Shown one piece after another: positions 1 to 13,401 of a stretch of 64,000 nucleotides of DNA. How positions within the stretch are numbered: position 1 is the stretch's first letter; each line of letters starts with the position of its first letter. Location of the stretch: contig NC_080560.1 of the NCBI RefSeq assembly GCF_030253575.1, positions 38,921,001-38,985,000 of the forward strand. The letters run 5' to 3'. Made by a program: the position numbers and the translations under genes. The DNA comes from Rhododendron vialii. Taxonomy: Eukaryota; Streptophyta; Magnoliopsida; Ericales; Ericaceae. A model generated the notes under the pieces. It saw only the letters and a program-made list of their open reading frames with translations, did not search any database and was not told the DNA's origin.

Positions 1-932
1 AGCATACTTTCTTACTTTCAGCAAAGTAGATATATCCGAGTACTTTGTGCTCATCCCCATTCAAACTCACTTCTTCAAGTAGTTTGGATCTTTTACCTTT
101 CTTGTACAAACTTTATTATTCCGGAGTAATAAAATTCACGTTTCTACGTCCATTTCCTATACGACTAGGAAATTTTAAGTCCACGACCGTGTGGCAAGCA
201 ACGAACCACATTGTGATCTTTAACCTTTGGGTCACATGCAATCGCTCTTACGTTAGAAGTCAAGATTCACGGGAATCTTCATCAAAAGTTAGGCGCTACA
301 ACTACAAGTCTTGGCACGCCCGCGCTCAACGCATTCACGCCTTTGCCAAAAATGAGAGTTTTCAAGTACATACAACTACAAACCGTGCATGCTAAAATAC
401 AGAGTAGCCAAATTTCAGACGAATAGAAGAGAAAACATGACACACTATGCCTAAACAATAAAACATCCTTGTCCATACAAATTTGAAGGTTCCATCGAAA
501 GCCAGCCAACCTTTTACATAGTAGTCACTGGTCATAAACTACAAGCAAGCGTCCTATATAATGCCAATCAACTACCACAACTGACGATACTATCATAGAC
601 GGATCACATGGGACTTCAACTATAACCAACTTTCAACTTTATCCACAGGTCAAAGAAAAAAAGAAGCGCCATGCATGGATTATATTGCATGATTAGGATG
701 GGTCACTTGACATAGATAGCAAATCAAGGAAATTAGATGGGCCACAGAATTAAATGACAGTTAATAACACATGATCTGCGCATGCATGCATACACACTAA
801 CTACATACCGAGAAAGGTGTCATAGATCATGGTTGCATGTTACATAAAACGAAAAAGCAACAATATATTATTCAAACCCAGACAAGTCAAATGGAAACTG
901 TAATCCAATGGGTTGGGGGCCAACCACGTATC
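1..932. other. 3' flank of the protease-like gene, no gene seen
   Basis: This stretch lies beyond the stop codon of the minus-strand protease-like gene. The open frames here are short, lack splice-consistent partners and match no family I know. It probably holds the 3' untranslated region and spacer. Confidence 0.5.
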
Positions 933-1517
933 TTACCCGTGTTTCTTCAAGTGCTCCAGATACTTGAAAACATCATCGATTGGTGTGGCTTCAATATGTC
1001 GGCCAACCTTGTGAATGATGCCAAAAAATTCTCCTTCCAGATTGACAAGAGGTCCCACAATACAAGACTACATAACGGTAAGCAAATAAAAGGTATAAGA
1101 CCATGAGAATGTTGCATAAACATAACCCCAGACAAAAGGCACAACAACCACCAATGAAGAAATCAATTCAGAACATAAATCCACAAATACAATACAAACA
1201 ATGGAGCCAATTATGAGGAACATCACCAAGGTCCTATGTAACAGAACTCCAAAACCCATAGCGGCATGGGCTTAGGACCAATAGAACTGATTCTCGCAAT
1301 TAGGGCTCAAACTTTGTATATCATAGACTTTTGCTTATTTCCGACAATCAAACACCAATCATGAACGTATGTCTTCAAAGGTTTGAAAATAAATTTCTTC
1401 TGAAGATAGTAACATAAGCCTCTTATTGCAACGCTCTTTTCTCCATAAAAACTCTTTAAATTAGAGACAAAACAGCAAATCAAACCCACCATGGAGGATA
1501 CTCTTTCAATATATCCA

Positions 1518-1599
<82 letters not shown>

Positions 1600-4500
1600 C
1601 TTCCAACATTCAGAACTTCCGCTTTTATCAACTGCCCAGATGTTCTTTCATTCCGAGACTCGGTGTTTTCCATCTCTTGGTCAATGCTACCCAGGAAAAG
1701 CAAAATATTACTACAAGAAACAACTGAGTAGAAAAAATCAATTTATTGATTAAAAATCACCCACCGCTCATGCACTATGTTCCATATGTTTATATGCTTT
1801 ACTAATAGGCAAGGGCGTAAAGGATAATGCAGAAAGCCAAAACCATGTAAAGACAACCACATCTAAAAAGACAAGATGATGATTGTCATAGATGCTAATG
1901 GACTTTAGGGGTAGGTAGGCCGGGACATGCATAAGACCTGTGAACTTACTCTTTTACAACAATCATATCGCCATAACCAGTAAGCCAGTAATTCATAGTA
2001 GTAAACAACAGTATCCAGCCTAGGCCAACATACCAACTATCATATGAAAGCAAATCCCCTGTTGTTCAAAAACACTTCCAATACCTGAGATAACCTAGTT
2101 TATAATCAGATGTTACATCATCCCAACCGAAATACATCGGTACACAGCCAGCAGCCAGCACCGAATTTTCTCGCCTGGAATCCAACTTTCCAAAAGTCAC
2201 TGCGGTTTGTCGGTCACCAGATATAATCTTTACAAAAGCTATATCAGAGCAAAAATCAGCTTCCAACAAGACACCCTTATACGGAGTTCTACTGTGCAAA
2301 AGCTTGACACTAATCTGCAATCAAATCAAACATGCATCTCAGAATATAGACCAAGTTCAATTGCCAGGAAAGGAAAAGTAGAATCCAAGTTTTCTGCATA
2401 TTTTGACTGTTAGCTTTCCTAGTAGCATTTGTTTTCCCTTAAAAGTTATCCAGCAAAATTACAGGATATTACTAGGATCCCATTTTTTTCCCCTACAATA
2501 TTTAACAGCAACATACAGTCTAACAGCTGGGAAACTAGGCTAGGTCTGAATTTTAGTCTGTCACACCCAAGAAGGCGAAATAACTTGAGAAAAAGGTTTA
2601 AACAACAATAACTGTGTTGTTTCTCTAACCTCCAAAAAATTAAAATAGCAAAAATTACAAATAAAAGAAAACAAATATATGAGATATCGAAAAGATATTG
2701 AAGAAAAGCAAGGATATCAAAACGTAGAGATAAACGAAAGAAATTACTAAGAATGAGAGAAAATACGGGTGAAACAAAAGAGTAAAGAAGACCAACATTA
2801 TGATTGAGATGACCAAAATAGGAGGAGAAGTGGCAGATTGGAAGCTCTATCAAGAATCACTGTATGTGGAAGTATAAATCAGGGATAAATGTATCTGAAC
2901 TAAATTTGCATTCTGAAAAATAACTTCAGAATTTTTTTTGCTCGGCAAATGAAACATTTTTATAAATCTCAAAAAGGATTACATGGAGAGGAAGATAAGC
3001 AAAACTTGCTCATCCACAAAACAACAAACATAAAAACAAAAGCACTCTCTCAAAATTAAGACTCTAGGAAATAACTACAAGAAAGATCACGAATATATAT
3101 CATGGTTTTTTTTTTTTGGCAACCTCCACTCGTGCTTGTAGTATCTCCCAATGTTGTGAATCATTGTAAGGGTCAATAGCATCTCAGTTAACATATCACC
3201 TAATTACAATCCTGCATCAATCAGAGTTTATCATACATGTTTGATCTCATTACCGTTTGCATTTTTATCTTTTAAAATTTCTTTGAACATAAATCAGGTT
3301 TTTGGTAACATAAAGAATACTGTACTACAAAAGGCCTTCAAAGGCCAAGCCATAAGCTTCGTTTATCTGAAAACTCAATGTTAAAACATTCAACTCAAAA
3401 CCAATTGGCAATGAGTGGAGAGGCTACCCAAATTCATAGACTAGTTTTGGAGGTGATAATTAAACGATGTGAGACAAGTTCTAAAACTCCCACACGCGCG
3501 ACCCTGACTTGCACGTGGGGAGATAAAGTGATAGACAATGGATCAACAACATATAGATCACAACAAAATAAACGTCTCTTATGGCACAAACAAAGGGGAA
3601 TAAATTACCAATTGAATAGAGAAGCATCCAGCGCTAACACTCAAAAAATAAACATAAAAAGGCAAACCTAATAAATTCACAAAAATTCATATGCCAACAA
3701 CTTATCTTCTGCAAAAAAGTGAACCAAAGCACTTGCAATTCAGTAGCCCTTGTCACTCACTGACCCACATTTAACCCAATCCAAAAAAAGGGGGTGTTCG
3801 TTCCAACCAGTTTTCTTCACAGCAGGAGAAGGCATCGAGCCATTGACATCCACCAATGACAAAAAAGATGAAACAGTATCATACTATAGATTTGACAATA
3901 GCACCATCAACAGAAGTCTATTTTTCCTCTGTCAACAATATATCCTGACATCTTTTCCTTCATTGTCAATTTTCTTGGGATGTTTGGTCGTTGTTGATAG
4001 ACTGGTGGCATGTTTGTTGGGTGTGCCCTGGCTCTCTGATTGATTTATTCACATGGTGGATAGGTAGTGGTTTCAAAAATCTTGAGAAATATTTGTGGGA
4101 AACGACTTTCCATGCTGCAATTTGGTCCGTTTGGTTGGCTCGGAATGAGATTGTTTTCAACAATGCATCCTGGCGAGTGGAGGATCTTGGGGAGCTAATT
4201 AAAACTAGGGTAGCAATGTGGGTCAAGGTGAAGTTCGATATTAAGGTGCACTCGGTGGAAGATTTCAAGGGCTATATTGATGGAATGAGAAAGGAGAAAG
4301 TGTAGCTAGTGAAACTTGCAATGAGGATGGGGGCGATCCAATTTTCTGTTGGATGGTCCTCTATTTTTTTTCCTATTTTCCCGCTTTGTTTTCCTCTCTC
4401 AGTAAGTGTGTGTGCTTAGTGAGTTTCTCTCTTGATGTACCCTTTTCGAGCCAATAAAATTTTCTTTGCTAAGCAAAAAAAAAAACAATATATCCTGACA

Positions 4501-5850
4501 TGTGACATTCTATATTTTAATTGGTAGTAAAAATTCATTTGCATCCAAAAAACTTGAGATAAGATGTTACTACCATAAAACTATTTGCTACTCCATACCC
4601 CTCACAACAAAGTCGAAAGAACAGATACATTAATGAGTTTTCGCTAAAGACACGAATTTGTGAAATGCGAGAGATGATGAATGAGAATTCAAACCTTAAC
4701 AAAAACAACAACAAAAAAAAGGAAGGAAAAAGATAATACGCATTACAAAGAGAAAATGAAATCTTGTTTAGAGAAACAGAGGAAGGGTTTCAGGTTTGGA
4801 CATACATAGTCAACATCTTCTAACCCCAGGAAGTCCAATGCAAACAAATACCGAGATAGGCAAAGTCCACAGAGCTTCAAAATCAAGGAGACACCAAATA
4901 GTGTTCTCCCTTTATGTAGTAGAGTAACAATACTAATAATAATTTCAATTCAACCTCAAGGTGAAGTATGAAAGAATATATAATTGGTATGTACTGTGTT
5001 TATGATATACATTAAGTAGGATTGACTAGTATTGACTAGTAATAGTATTAGTCAATTATGGTTGTATGTAGTAGTTGGTTGTCAGTAGATTTGCAGATTG
5101 ACGTAAGACTAAGAACAGTGATGTTCAATTATGGGTACCATCTGTATTGTCTGTATTCTCCTCCTTATGCCTATAAAAGGAGGGTTCTGCCTATTGTAAA
5201 AGCCAAGCTAATGAAGTCAGTGTTTTTCTAATATATCACGTGTCATGTATTCACTCTTTTTAATCTTAACCTACTTTGTGTTTATACCCACTTTGTGTCT
5301 GTCCAATTTATATACAAGGCAAGGAGCACCTATGCTCAACTTCCCCAAATTTAGGAACATCGGCCAAATGTATTTGGAATTGGTAATTTCAACAAAAATT
5401 TGAAGTAAAAGAAAACAAGTAAAAAGAGTTTAACTACCAATCCTCACCTCGAATTTGGTGCTTTTGAGAGGTTTTAAGCAACTAGCAGAAGTTGCAATTA
5501 TGCCATCTGGATGTACAAACAGTTCCTGAGAATATCTCTGACACCTTGCGCCACCTACGGAATGATAGGTCAGTTCCTCAATTACAAAATAGATTCCCAA
5601 TAGATTCCCCAAAAACACAACACACAGCCACAATATCAATTATAGTATGACGTAACAATTCCCGAAAGCTTAAAGTGATGGATAGCTAGACCAACAAGAG
5701 ACATATAAACACCTCCAGAAGCCCAGTCGATCTTCATTTGGCGGATCTGATCTTCTCTAACAATAGGACCATAACTGCCGATAAGCGGATCAAGAACAGG
5801 AATTCGAAAAACCAGACCATAATCACCAAGTTGATAACTTTGAGAATGCC
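933..5850 (-). CDS. Trypsin/DegP-like protein, probable pseudoprotease (partial model)
   Basis: Four or five minus-strand exons join in phase: 5850-5713, 5554-5448, 2314-2085, possibly about 1691 to 1620, and 1067-933 with the stop at 935-933. The protein reads like the plant DegP/trypsin-like fold: a strand with HPDG, an ISVKLLHS strand, a CSDIAFVKI aspartate strand, and a C-terminal GPLVNLEGEFFGI strand. The usual catalytic His position reads TSASCL, so Ser replaces His. The usual G-x-S-G-G-P serine motif reads SCIVGPL. Only the Asp (CSDIA) is clear, so I infer a catalytically dead homologue, a kind known in plant Do-like families. Exon 5554 is spliced to exon 2314 across about 3.1 kb containing a LINE. 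Upstream exons with the start codon and transit or signal region were not found. The exon near 1691 fits in phase but its donor is weak. Confidence 0.6.
1522..1597. repeat. (GA)38 microsatellite
   Basis: An uninterrupted GA dinucleotide run of 76 bases lies in an intron of the minus-strand protease-like gene, just past its tentative fourth exon. It produces meaningless Arg-Glu and Ser-Leu open frames. Confidence 0.97.
3952..4483 (+). mobile_element. 5'-truncated LINE insertion with perfect target duplication
   Basis: The frame is open from the first base of the insert to a stop at 4303-4305 and encodes the C-terminal zinc-binding region typical of plant LINE reverse transcriptases (WDVWSLLIDWWH, WLARNEIVFNN). 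A 3' UTR with AATAAAA and an A-run at about 4475-4485 follows. The 18-base word aacaatatatcctgacat lies on both sides (3934-3951 and 4484-4501), which is a target-site duplication. The element sits in the large intron of the minus-strand protease-like gene, in the opposite orientation. The perfect duplication and open frame suggest a fairly recent event. Confidence 0.93.
4985..5240 (+). mobile_element. Possible solo LTR fragment
   Basis: An AT-rich segment ends with a TATA-like cctataaaagg at about 5170 and a short leader-like stretch, an arrangement common in LTRs. Boundaries and a target duplication could not be set, so this is a weak call. Nothing else was recognised between the LINE and 5430. 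Confidence 0.3.
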
Positions 5851-7451
5851 CTGGTAAGAACAAACATGGGTATTGCATGTAAGAGAAGAAATGCCTGGGC
5901 AACGTCGCAAGCAACAAGACAAAGAAAGATGCTGCTTGAAGGAATATACCAGGAAAACCATATCTGCCGATTTCATAGCTACGTAGACAGGGTTGTACAA
6001 AGGAAGGAAGAGTCCGAAAATCCCGAGCATGCTGCATCCAGGGCAGCAAGTAGCAACAGAGCCGACTTATTACGCAGGGATGGCCAAACTGACAAACATC
6101 CAAATTAGGTCACCATAGATGAGATCATTAATTGCATCTGTTACCTTAAAAAAAAAAACCCAAATAAAAAAGGGGAAGATGAAAACTTTCACTCACTGCC
6201 ACTGGTGTTGGCACTCCTGACAGCACTGGAGCTCCTATGGCCTTTATGTAGAAGCTGGTACAATAGAACACTAGAGACAGAAAAAAAGAACAGTAGAATA
6301 CTAGAGACAGAAATAGATATGCATCACTTTATTTTGTCTTTGATGTGAACCTTTTTTGAAACTTTCACTACCTTTCCTGATTCTGTTCATTGCGACAAAT
6401 CAAAGAAAAATAAAAAATCACCAAAACAAAAAAGATCCGGAAAAAAGCAAAAAATCAAAATCAAAATTTTAACACACATTTTGAAAGGTAAACCGATCAT
6501 GTTGTAGACTCTAGCTAAATTTTCAGACCATACAAAAGATCGTTGCACCAAAAAAGCAATTGAGTTGTGGCATCCAGCCTCGCCTGTCCATTATAATAAA
6601 CTTTTATTAATAACCAAATTTATTGTCTGTGTCTAGGTCCGTGTCCGTCTTCCACGCTGTGTCTGAAATGCCTGTTTTCAATTTGAACTCAACAAGTCTC
6701 CTCTTGTAGAGCAGATTTTTTCAATTTGAACTCAAAAGATGCAAAGTTGCAATTTACAAAATTATTTTTACTCCAACAACGTACCGTGCATATGAGCCCA
6801 CGTTGAGCGTTCACAGTTCAAATATTCCAAAAAGTATATTACAATAAATTGAATCGTGACATGTGAACAGTCCGTATCCAACTTCAATTTTTGTTTCACC
6901 TGAACTTCCTTTAGCAAATTCCAACAATAGAGGTTGATCAAAAAAAAAAAATTCCAACAATAGAGGGGAACTGTACTTGTTCAACAACTGCTTTTGTGTA
7001 CCCGTTGTGCCACACCCAATCTTTGTGCGCATCGTCGAAAGAACCATATATTTTTATGCATGGCATGAGGGAATCCAATCACTTGTTTGCTACAAGTTGA
7101 CCAGGATTCATAAATACCGGGGATCCTACCGACAAACACAATGTAATACTCTGTAGTCTTTTTTTTTCCTTCCATTTCTAAAACATGAAAGAAAGTTAAT
7201 TTCGAAACAACTTACACCAACAAAAAGCATAATAAAAGTAAAAAAGATCTCAAAGGGAGTAGCAGAAAATGTCCAATTGCTGAAAATGGGTAACCAATAT
7301 GGGACAGACTGACAAAGGGAGTAGCAGACTAGTAGTGGTAGCAACAATAGTTCATGTTGATGATATATATTCAAGTTTGTTTCAGTAAACATTCTTCTCA
7401 TAATCAAGAAGCATATGACCAACTTAACAATCAAATCTTTAGGACCTCGAG
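5851..7451. other. Upstream region of the protease-like gene, no confident gene
   Basis: An intron acceptor at 5852-5851 implies more 5' exons of the minus-strand gene in here, and 5860-6100 has a coding-like composition, but no splice-consistent frame emerged. From about 6120 to 7451 the DNA is AT-rich with short homopolymer runs and no recognisable protein. Confidence 0.4.
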
Positions 7452-10400
7452 TTTTTTTTTTTTTTTTTTAACATGTCACATTGATTAAAAGGCAACCAAA
7501 TCAGGAGATACAATCTTTACACAAAACAGAATCAAACTCAGGCGGAATACAACCCAACCAAACAGAAGAACAACTATTGATACTATAGGAAGCCAACCAG
7601 TGAGCAGCCTTGTTCTTCATTCTATCAGTCCAGATGAAGAAGGACCAATTTTTTCCTTTTGCCCAAGTCTTGATATCTTCCACCATAGCATGGATTTCCC
7701 ATGGACAGTTAATTCTTCCATGAACACTCTGAATCACCACTAACTATCAGACTCGAAAATCACTTGAGAATAATCTGCATCAATTACTGAATTGCAAGCA
7801 ATCCTTAGAGCCCAGGCCTCTATCGCACAAGCTGAAGACACCTTCACTTTCCCACAACGCCAAAACTGAGCAGTTCCACTACTATCTCTGGCAACTACAC
7901 CAAAGGCGGCAACGCCGCGAGAGGAAGAAAATGCTCTATCAACGTTAATTTTTAAAACCCCAGGAGAGGGAGGGGACCAACTCGAATCATCCCTTTGTTT
8001 GGGTATCACAATCTTTCCAACCATATACGCAGCTTGCAAGTAATCCCCATTTGCCATCTCAGCCTTTTGGATAGTGGTTTTCGGATTTGGCAACTTACCT
8101 TGAAAGATACATTCGTTCCTTGCCTTCCAGATTGCCCAACAAATCTGGAAAATCGCCCCAACTAATTCAGGTGTTGTTTCTTTAGCCAACGTACCACATA
8201 GTAAATCTTCCATCCATCTATCAGCCGAAGTAATAGGGTTCTCAAAAATCCAGAAAGCTTTCCCACTACCAAACCACACTGCTTTAGTCCAAGGACATCG
8301 AAAGAGAATATGTTCAATGGATTCGCTCTCCGTTTCACAGATGGGACAGAGTGGAACTTGGGCACATTTTCTTCAATACAAATTCGATTTACAAGAAACC
8401 CAATTCCGAACAACTTTCCACATGAATAAACGAACCTTTGGAGCCATAGGATCAGCCCACAAACGAGTCCACGCAGACGTTGGAGGAGTATAGGATGTAG
8501 AAGGGGGGGAGACTTTTCCTTTGACGCAACATTTTTTGCTTGACAGTACCTTGACTTCACAGAATAATTCCCAGAGCTAGTATGAACCCAAATTATCTTA
8601 TCCACACCATTCGAGTAGCTAATAGGAATTCGAGAGATTTCTCTAGCTTCCTCAGAAGAAATTGCACTGAATAATTTATCCATATCCCAAGAATGGGTGT
8701 TAGAGTCAATGAACTCACTCACCTTTGCCCATTGTCCATGAGGAGATGGAATAGATTGAACTTTCTCCCCTTGTAAGTTAGGGATCCATCTATCTTTCCA
8801 AAATTCGATGGATTCTCCATTACCAACATTCCACCTTAACCCTTCCCTTAGAAGACCCATTCCTTCTAATAAGCTGCACCAAATCCAAGATGGAGACGGT
8901 CCTCTTTTTGCATCCAAGCTTGAGCAATTTGGGAAATATAATCCTTTCAGTACTTTGACCCAGAGTGCTTCAGGAGAATTGATCAATCGCCAGTATTGTT
9001 TTGCCAACAACGCATTATTAAAAAATGCAAAGTCCTTGAACCCCATCCCTCCATCTTTTTTTGATCAGTCAGCTTCTTCCAGGATCCCCAATGGATTTTT
9101 CCCCCATTATCACCATTCTCCCACCAGAAGTTACTAATGACAGAATTCAATTGGGAGTATAAGCTATTAGGGGCTTTGAAACACATAAACGGGTACATCG
9201 GGATGGGTTGAATTACAGACTCGATTAGAACCTCTTTCCCTGCTTGATTGAGATCTTTGTTGCTCCACCCTTTTATCTTTCCAAGAATATTATCCCTAAT
9301 AAAGCCCATTGATTCCTTCTTCTAATTTCCCCACGAGGTAGGAAGCCGCAAATACTTGGACTTCTTATCCATATCCTTCATATCCAAAATCCCCTTCAGC
9401 TCATCCCTGGTATTTTGACTTGCATTCGCAGAGAACATCACACTAGATTTGTGCAGGTTAACAGAAAGGCCCGAAGCCTCGCTAAAGCCCCCTAGAATTT
9501 GTCTCAAGTTGGAGCAATACCACGTGTTAGCTTCAAAAAAAATGAGAGAGTCATCAGCAAAAAATAAGTGGGATACAACTAGGCACTGCTTTTTCATTTT
9601 AATACCTGCCAGGGACTTGTTTCTCACAGCTTTTTGAAGCATTGATGAAAGAACATCTGCCACCATCAGAAACAAATAAGGGGATATAGGGTCCCCTTGA
9701 CGAAGTCCTCTTTTGGGCTCTACCACACACACTTGCCCACCATTAGCATGGATGGAATACTTCACCGTGCAAACACATTGAGAGATCCAATCAATCCATT
9801 TTTTTCTCAAAACCCAATTTTTCTAGCGCTTTAAGCAAGAAATCCCAGCAAACCCGATCATACGCTTTGTTTAGGTCCAACTTCACTGCCACAAAAGCTT
9901 TCCTCCCTGATTTCATGTGCTTTAGAAAATGGAAAACTTCATGGGCAATAATGATATTGTCTTGAATCTGACGACTGGGAATAAAAGCAGATTGTTGTTC
10001 TGAAATAAGGCCCTGCATGAAAGGTTGGAGCCTATTAGCTAGAACATTCGAAATCACTTTCTAGATGAACCTACATAGACTGATAGGTCGGAAATGACTC
10101 ATAGATTCTGGACTCTTTACTTTTGGGATAAGAGTCACATTTGTTTGATTCCATTCCCGCAGCAGAACACCATTTTGGAAAAAATTCTTAACAACTTCTG
10201 TGACATCATTACCCACAATCTCCCAATAAGACTGGAAAAAAAAGGCCCGAAAACCCATCTGAACCGGGGGCTTTTAGGGGCCCCAATTGGAAAGCAGCAA
10301 GTCAAATTTTCTCACAGTTAGGTGCTTTCACCAGCTTAGCATTCATTTCAGTCGTGACAACTGGATCAATCAAAGAAAGAATCTCCTCAAAATCTCTGTT

Positions 10401-10735
10401 TGGGGGGGCTCCATGTAGCTCTTGAAAGTGAGATTTAATTACCCCTGCCACCTCTTTAGCCTCTGACCTCCAAATCCCATTCCCATCTCTTAATCTCACA
10501 ATTTGCTTTCTCTGTCTTCTATGGATAGTAGAAAGATGGAAAAATCTGGAGATCCTATCCCGCATTCGGAGCCACTTAATTCGTGATCTTTGGTGCCAGA
10601 ACATAGAGTCCTTTTGCCACAAATCTTCTAGTCTACGAGTAAGATCTTCCTCCACCGCAATACACTCTGGATTGAAACCTTGTTCCAGTTGCTTTTGGAT
10701 ACCCACCAACTGATCTTTCAGCATAGCAATTAAAG
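7452..10735 (-). mobile_element. Decayed plant LINE (L1 type), minus strand, 5'-truncated
   Basis: In minus-strand order I see the pre-RT linker (10724-10302), RT fingers and palm (10258-9322) with the catalytic FADD box in HLFFADDSLIF and the upstream GLRQGDPISPYLF motif, RT thumb and zinc-binding region (9309-8162), and a C-terminal RNase H-like domain (about 8050-7501). An 18-base A tail, seen as a T run at 7452-7469, closes the 3' end. The reading frame is broken at several points and the endonuclease domain is missing, so the copy is dead. No target duplication was found, and the 5' limit near 10735 is approximate. Confidence 0.92.
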
Positions 10736-12479
10736 AGCATCACAATGGAATAATCAAAAGTTGCCACATCATCTTTTGGTTATCTTACTAAGGTTAGCAA
10801 TGTAGAAGTCTACAGTGGTACAATCAAAATTAAATAACCAAAATTTGCCACATCATTTTTTTAACTTATAAAATTTAGAAATTGTGACATAGAAAATAAT
10901 TTTTTTAAAATAGTTTTCAAACTAATAAAAATAGGTTATTAGAAAAAGAGAAAATAGTATTTTGAAAATTTTGATAAAAAAAAGTTTTCTGGAAAAAGTT
11001 TAAAAAATAATTTTTGAATAGAAAAAGTTTTATTTTCAAAAGAACAGTTTTTGAAAAAAAAGTTATAATAAAAAAACTGTTTTGAAATAAAACTTTTCAA
11101 AATTTCAAAATCCTAAATTTTGAAATCCCTCATCATCGTACTCTTTTTCTCCCATCTCAAACAAAATAGCTCTCTCTTTCTTCCCAAACCGCGATTCCAA
11201 CCACCACCGACGCACCACACCACCACCATGTTTCCTCTCCCTTGTGATGCTTATCCGGTGCCCTCTCCACGCTTCCAACGCCCCCACATAGTACCACCGA
11301 CGCCCACTGCACACACCACCGACCCCATCGTGCGGCCCTGAAGGAGTCCCATGCTCAGTCCATGCTTGAGCCGGTTGCCTGTATCGATTTCTGTCCAGAT
11401 CTATTTGTGCCCATATTGATTTCCCCTTGTATTTCTATTAGCTTAATATTTATTCTGTAAAATGCAACATTACGATATTACCCATGTGCATAATCTGAAT
11501 CTCACTTAGTAGGTCTGTTTGGAAGGTTGATATAGGTATGCTAGTCTCTCTTTGCCTTTTAGCACCACCGTTTGGTCCTTTTGATGGGGAGGGTCTGTTT
11601 TGGCCCTTTTGCTGGACAAAATGTGGGATATTGGATGAGAATGTTGGAATCACTCTGTACAGATCCATATCTAGGATATTTTTGAAGCATTTGATTTGGG
11701 TCACTCTTGTACATATATCAAATTAGCTATCTGCAATTCCTGATTCTAATCACATTTTGCATTGCTTGTTTCTCTCACATACAGGGGGTTTCCTGCTCTA
11801 TTTCTTGTTGGGATGGAGTAATATAGTTCACTGTTTGGTGTTTCAATGCATGGACTATGAGAATGGATTTGAAAAAAAATTGGAGATGTCCCAACCCTAA
11901 AGCTTGCATTGTTAGCTGTGAGGCATGAAATTAAGAAACAAAGAAAGAATTTGGGTATGTGGATGTTGTTTGTTGAGGCAATATTTTTGTAATGGGGCAA
12001 GGATTATGGTTGAAAAGCTTGAATTTTTGCACTCAAATTATCAATTCTGTAATTTTGCACTCAACTTATAATCTGGTAAAAGAGGAAATGGACCAAGTGT
12101 TCCACCCGAAAAGTAGTACTTCAACGATTAAACTTTTTCAAAATCCAGTAATAAATCACCATGCCAACCAAACAAAATTCAAGAAGGATGAATTTTGAAG
12201 TATTTTAAATCCATTGTCCTGCTTATAATACTACTAATCTTGGCGTTTTAGTGAGCATGAGCATTGAGCAGCAACAAACCATGACTGGGAAAATGGTGTA
12301 ATTCAGTAATTGCCATGGTAATATGAACAATTTTTGGACTGTTGTAACGAAATGAAGATTTCCTTACGCAATCCCTCATGTACAGCATCGAAATTATGCA
12401 ATAGATAAAGCCAAAATTCATTGCGGGGTTTTCCAACCAATGTTCCACTAGCTATTGGAACCGAAAATTCAAAATTTAG
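10736..12479. other. AT-rich spacer, no gene
   Basis: Runs of A and T dominate 10850-11100. A C-rich patch at 11150-11340 has short Pro/Thr/His-rich frames on the plus strand and could be an untranslated leader, but no protein family is evident. Confidence 0.4.
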
Positions 12480-12817
12480 AACTTTGAGTGCCCACTCCCA
12501 AATTTGCTCCCCCCTCTCTCTCTCCTCTCCCGACTCAATCTGGTGCTTCTCATCTTCATCACTGCCACGGACGCCCACTCCCACGTCACCGGAATCGGTC
12601 CAACGCAACCATTGTCGCCGTCCCACTGTCACTGCCGGTATCTTGCCGTTCCACCGTCGCTAACTGAGCTCTCTGCAACAAAATAGACCATTCCCGGCAC
12701 TTGTTGTCGTCGCTGCTGGTATGTCTCGACTTGGTACGATCCTTTCTCCTTCTATCTCTCTCACTCTCTCTCCCCATATTTACATACATACGTATGTGTG
12801 CGAGCCTGCGTGAGAGT

Positions 12818-12872
<55 letters not shown>

Positions 12873-13300
12873 ATCTTCTTTGGGGCAAGGGCGGGATTTC
12901 TGGTGGGGCTGCTGGTATCTGAAGCTATGGGTTTTTTTTTTTTTTGATCAGGAAGCTATGGTTTGAAACCATGATTTAGTTTAGTTTAGTTGTTTTTTTG
13001 TGTTTCCTTCCCTAAAATTTGTGAACGTATTCGTAGCTACAATTTGTGAACTGATCTGTTTTAAATTCCTTTTCTTTTATGTAGGACGTCCTGCCAAGCA
13101 TTATTCTTGTAGGTGTCGCTTTGTATTTTTATTTGTATTTGGATGTGTTGTGGTTATGGATTGCCTATCACCTGTTTGTTCAATTGCGTGAACGTATTTT
13201 AGAAGCAGAAACTTTTTTTTTTTTTTTTTGCAGGGGTGGTTTATGTGCTCTTTTGTGTTGGTTTAAAAAGTTTGGGTTTCAAAGTAGGAGATTGGAGGGA
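12480..13300 (+). other. Possible promoter and 5' exons of the plus-strand protease copy
   Basis: A pyrimidine-rich leader (12500-12780), a TC microsatellite and several AG acceptor-like sites precede the protease exons at 14856. A short frame at 12504-12686 begins with a hydrophobic signal-like stretch, but I cannot link it by splicing. This is inferred from position only. Confidence 0.25.
12821..12869. repeat. (TC)n microsatellite
   Basis: An uninterrupted 49-base TC run, probably in the 5' untranslated or intronic part of the plus-strand protease copy. Confidence 0.95.
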
Positions 13301-13317
13301 TGTCAATGACCTGGATT

Positions 13318-13401
13318 GAGCCCAGATGTGAAATCATCAAATGCTCTTGGATTGGTGGAGAGCCCAGATGTGAAATCATCAAATGCTCTTGGATTGGTGG
13401 A
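13318..13401. repeat. Perfect 42-bp tandem duplication
   Basis: Two identical 42-base units (13318-13359 and 13360-13401) abut each other. Since 42 is a multiple of three, an open frame would gain 14 residues without a shift. No coding exon could be assigned here. The identity of the copies implies a recent duplication. Confidence 0.9.

Noticed and set aside
1506-1753. Arg-Glu and Ser-Leu repeat proteins
   Set aside because: These frames are translations of the GA/TC microsatellite on either strand, with no start context or splice partner.
5636-6103. 155-codon minus-strand frame as one continuous gene
   Set aside because: A good intron acceptor at 5852-5851 and a donor at 5712-5711 show that only 5850-5713 is likely exon. 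The rest reads as non-coding.
7452-10735. Functional reverse transcriptase gene
   Set aside because: The frame is broken many times and the endonuclease domain is absent, so it is a dead LINE copy.
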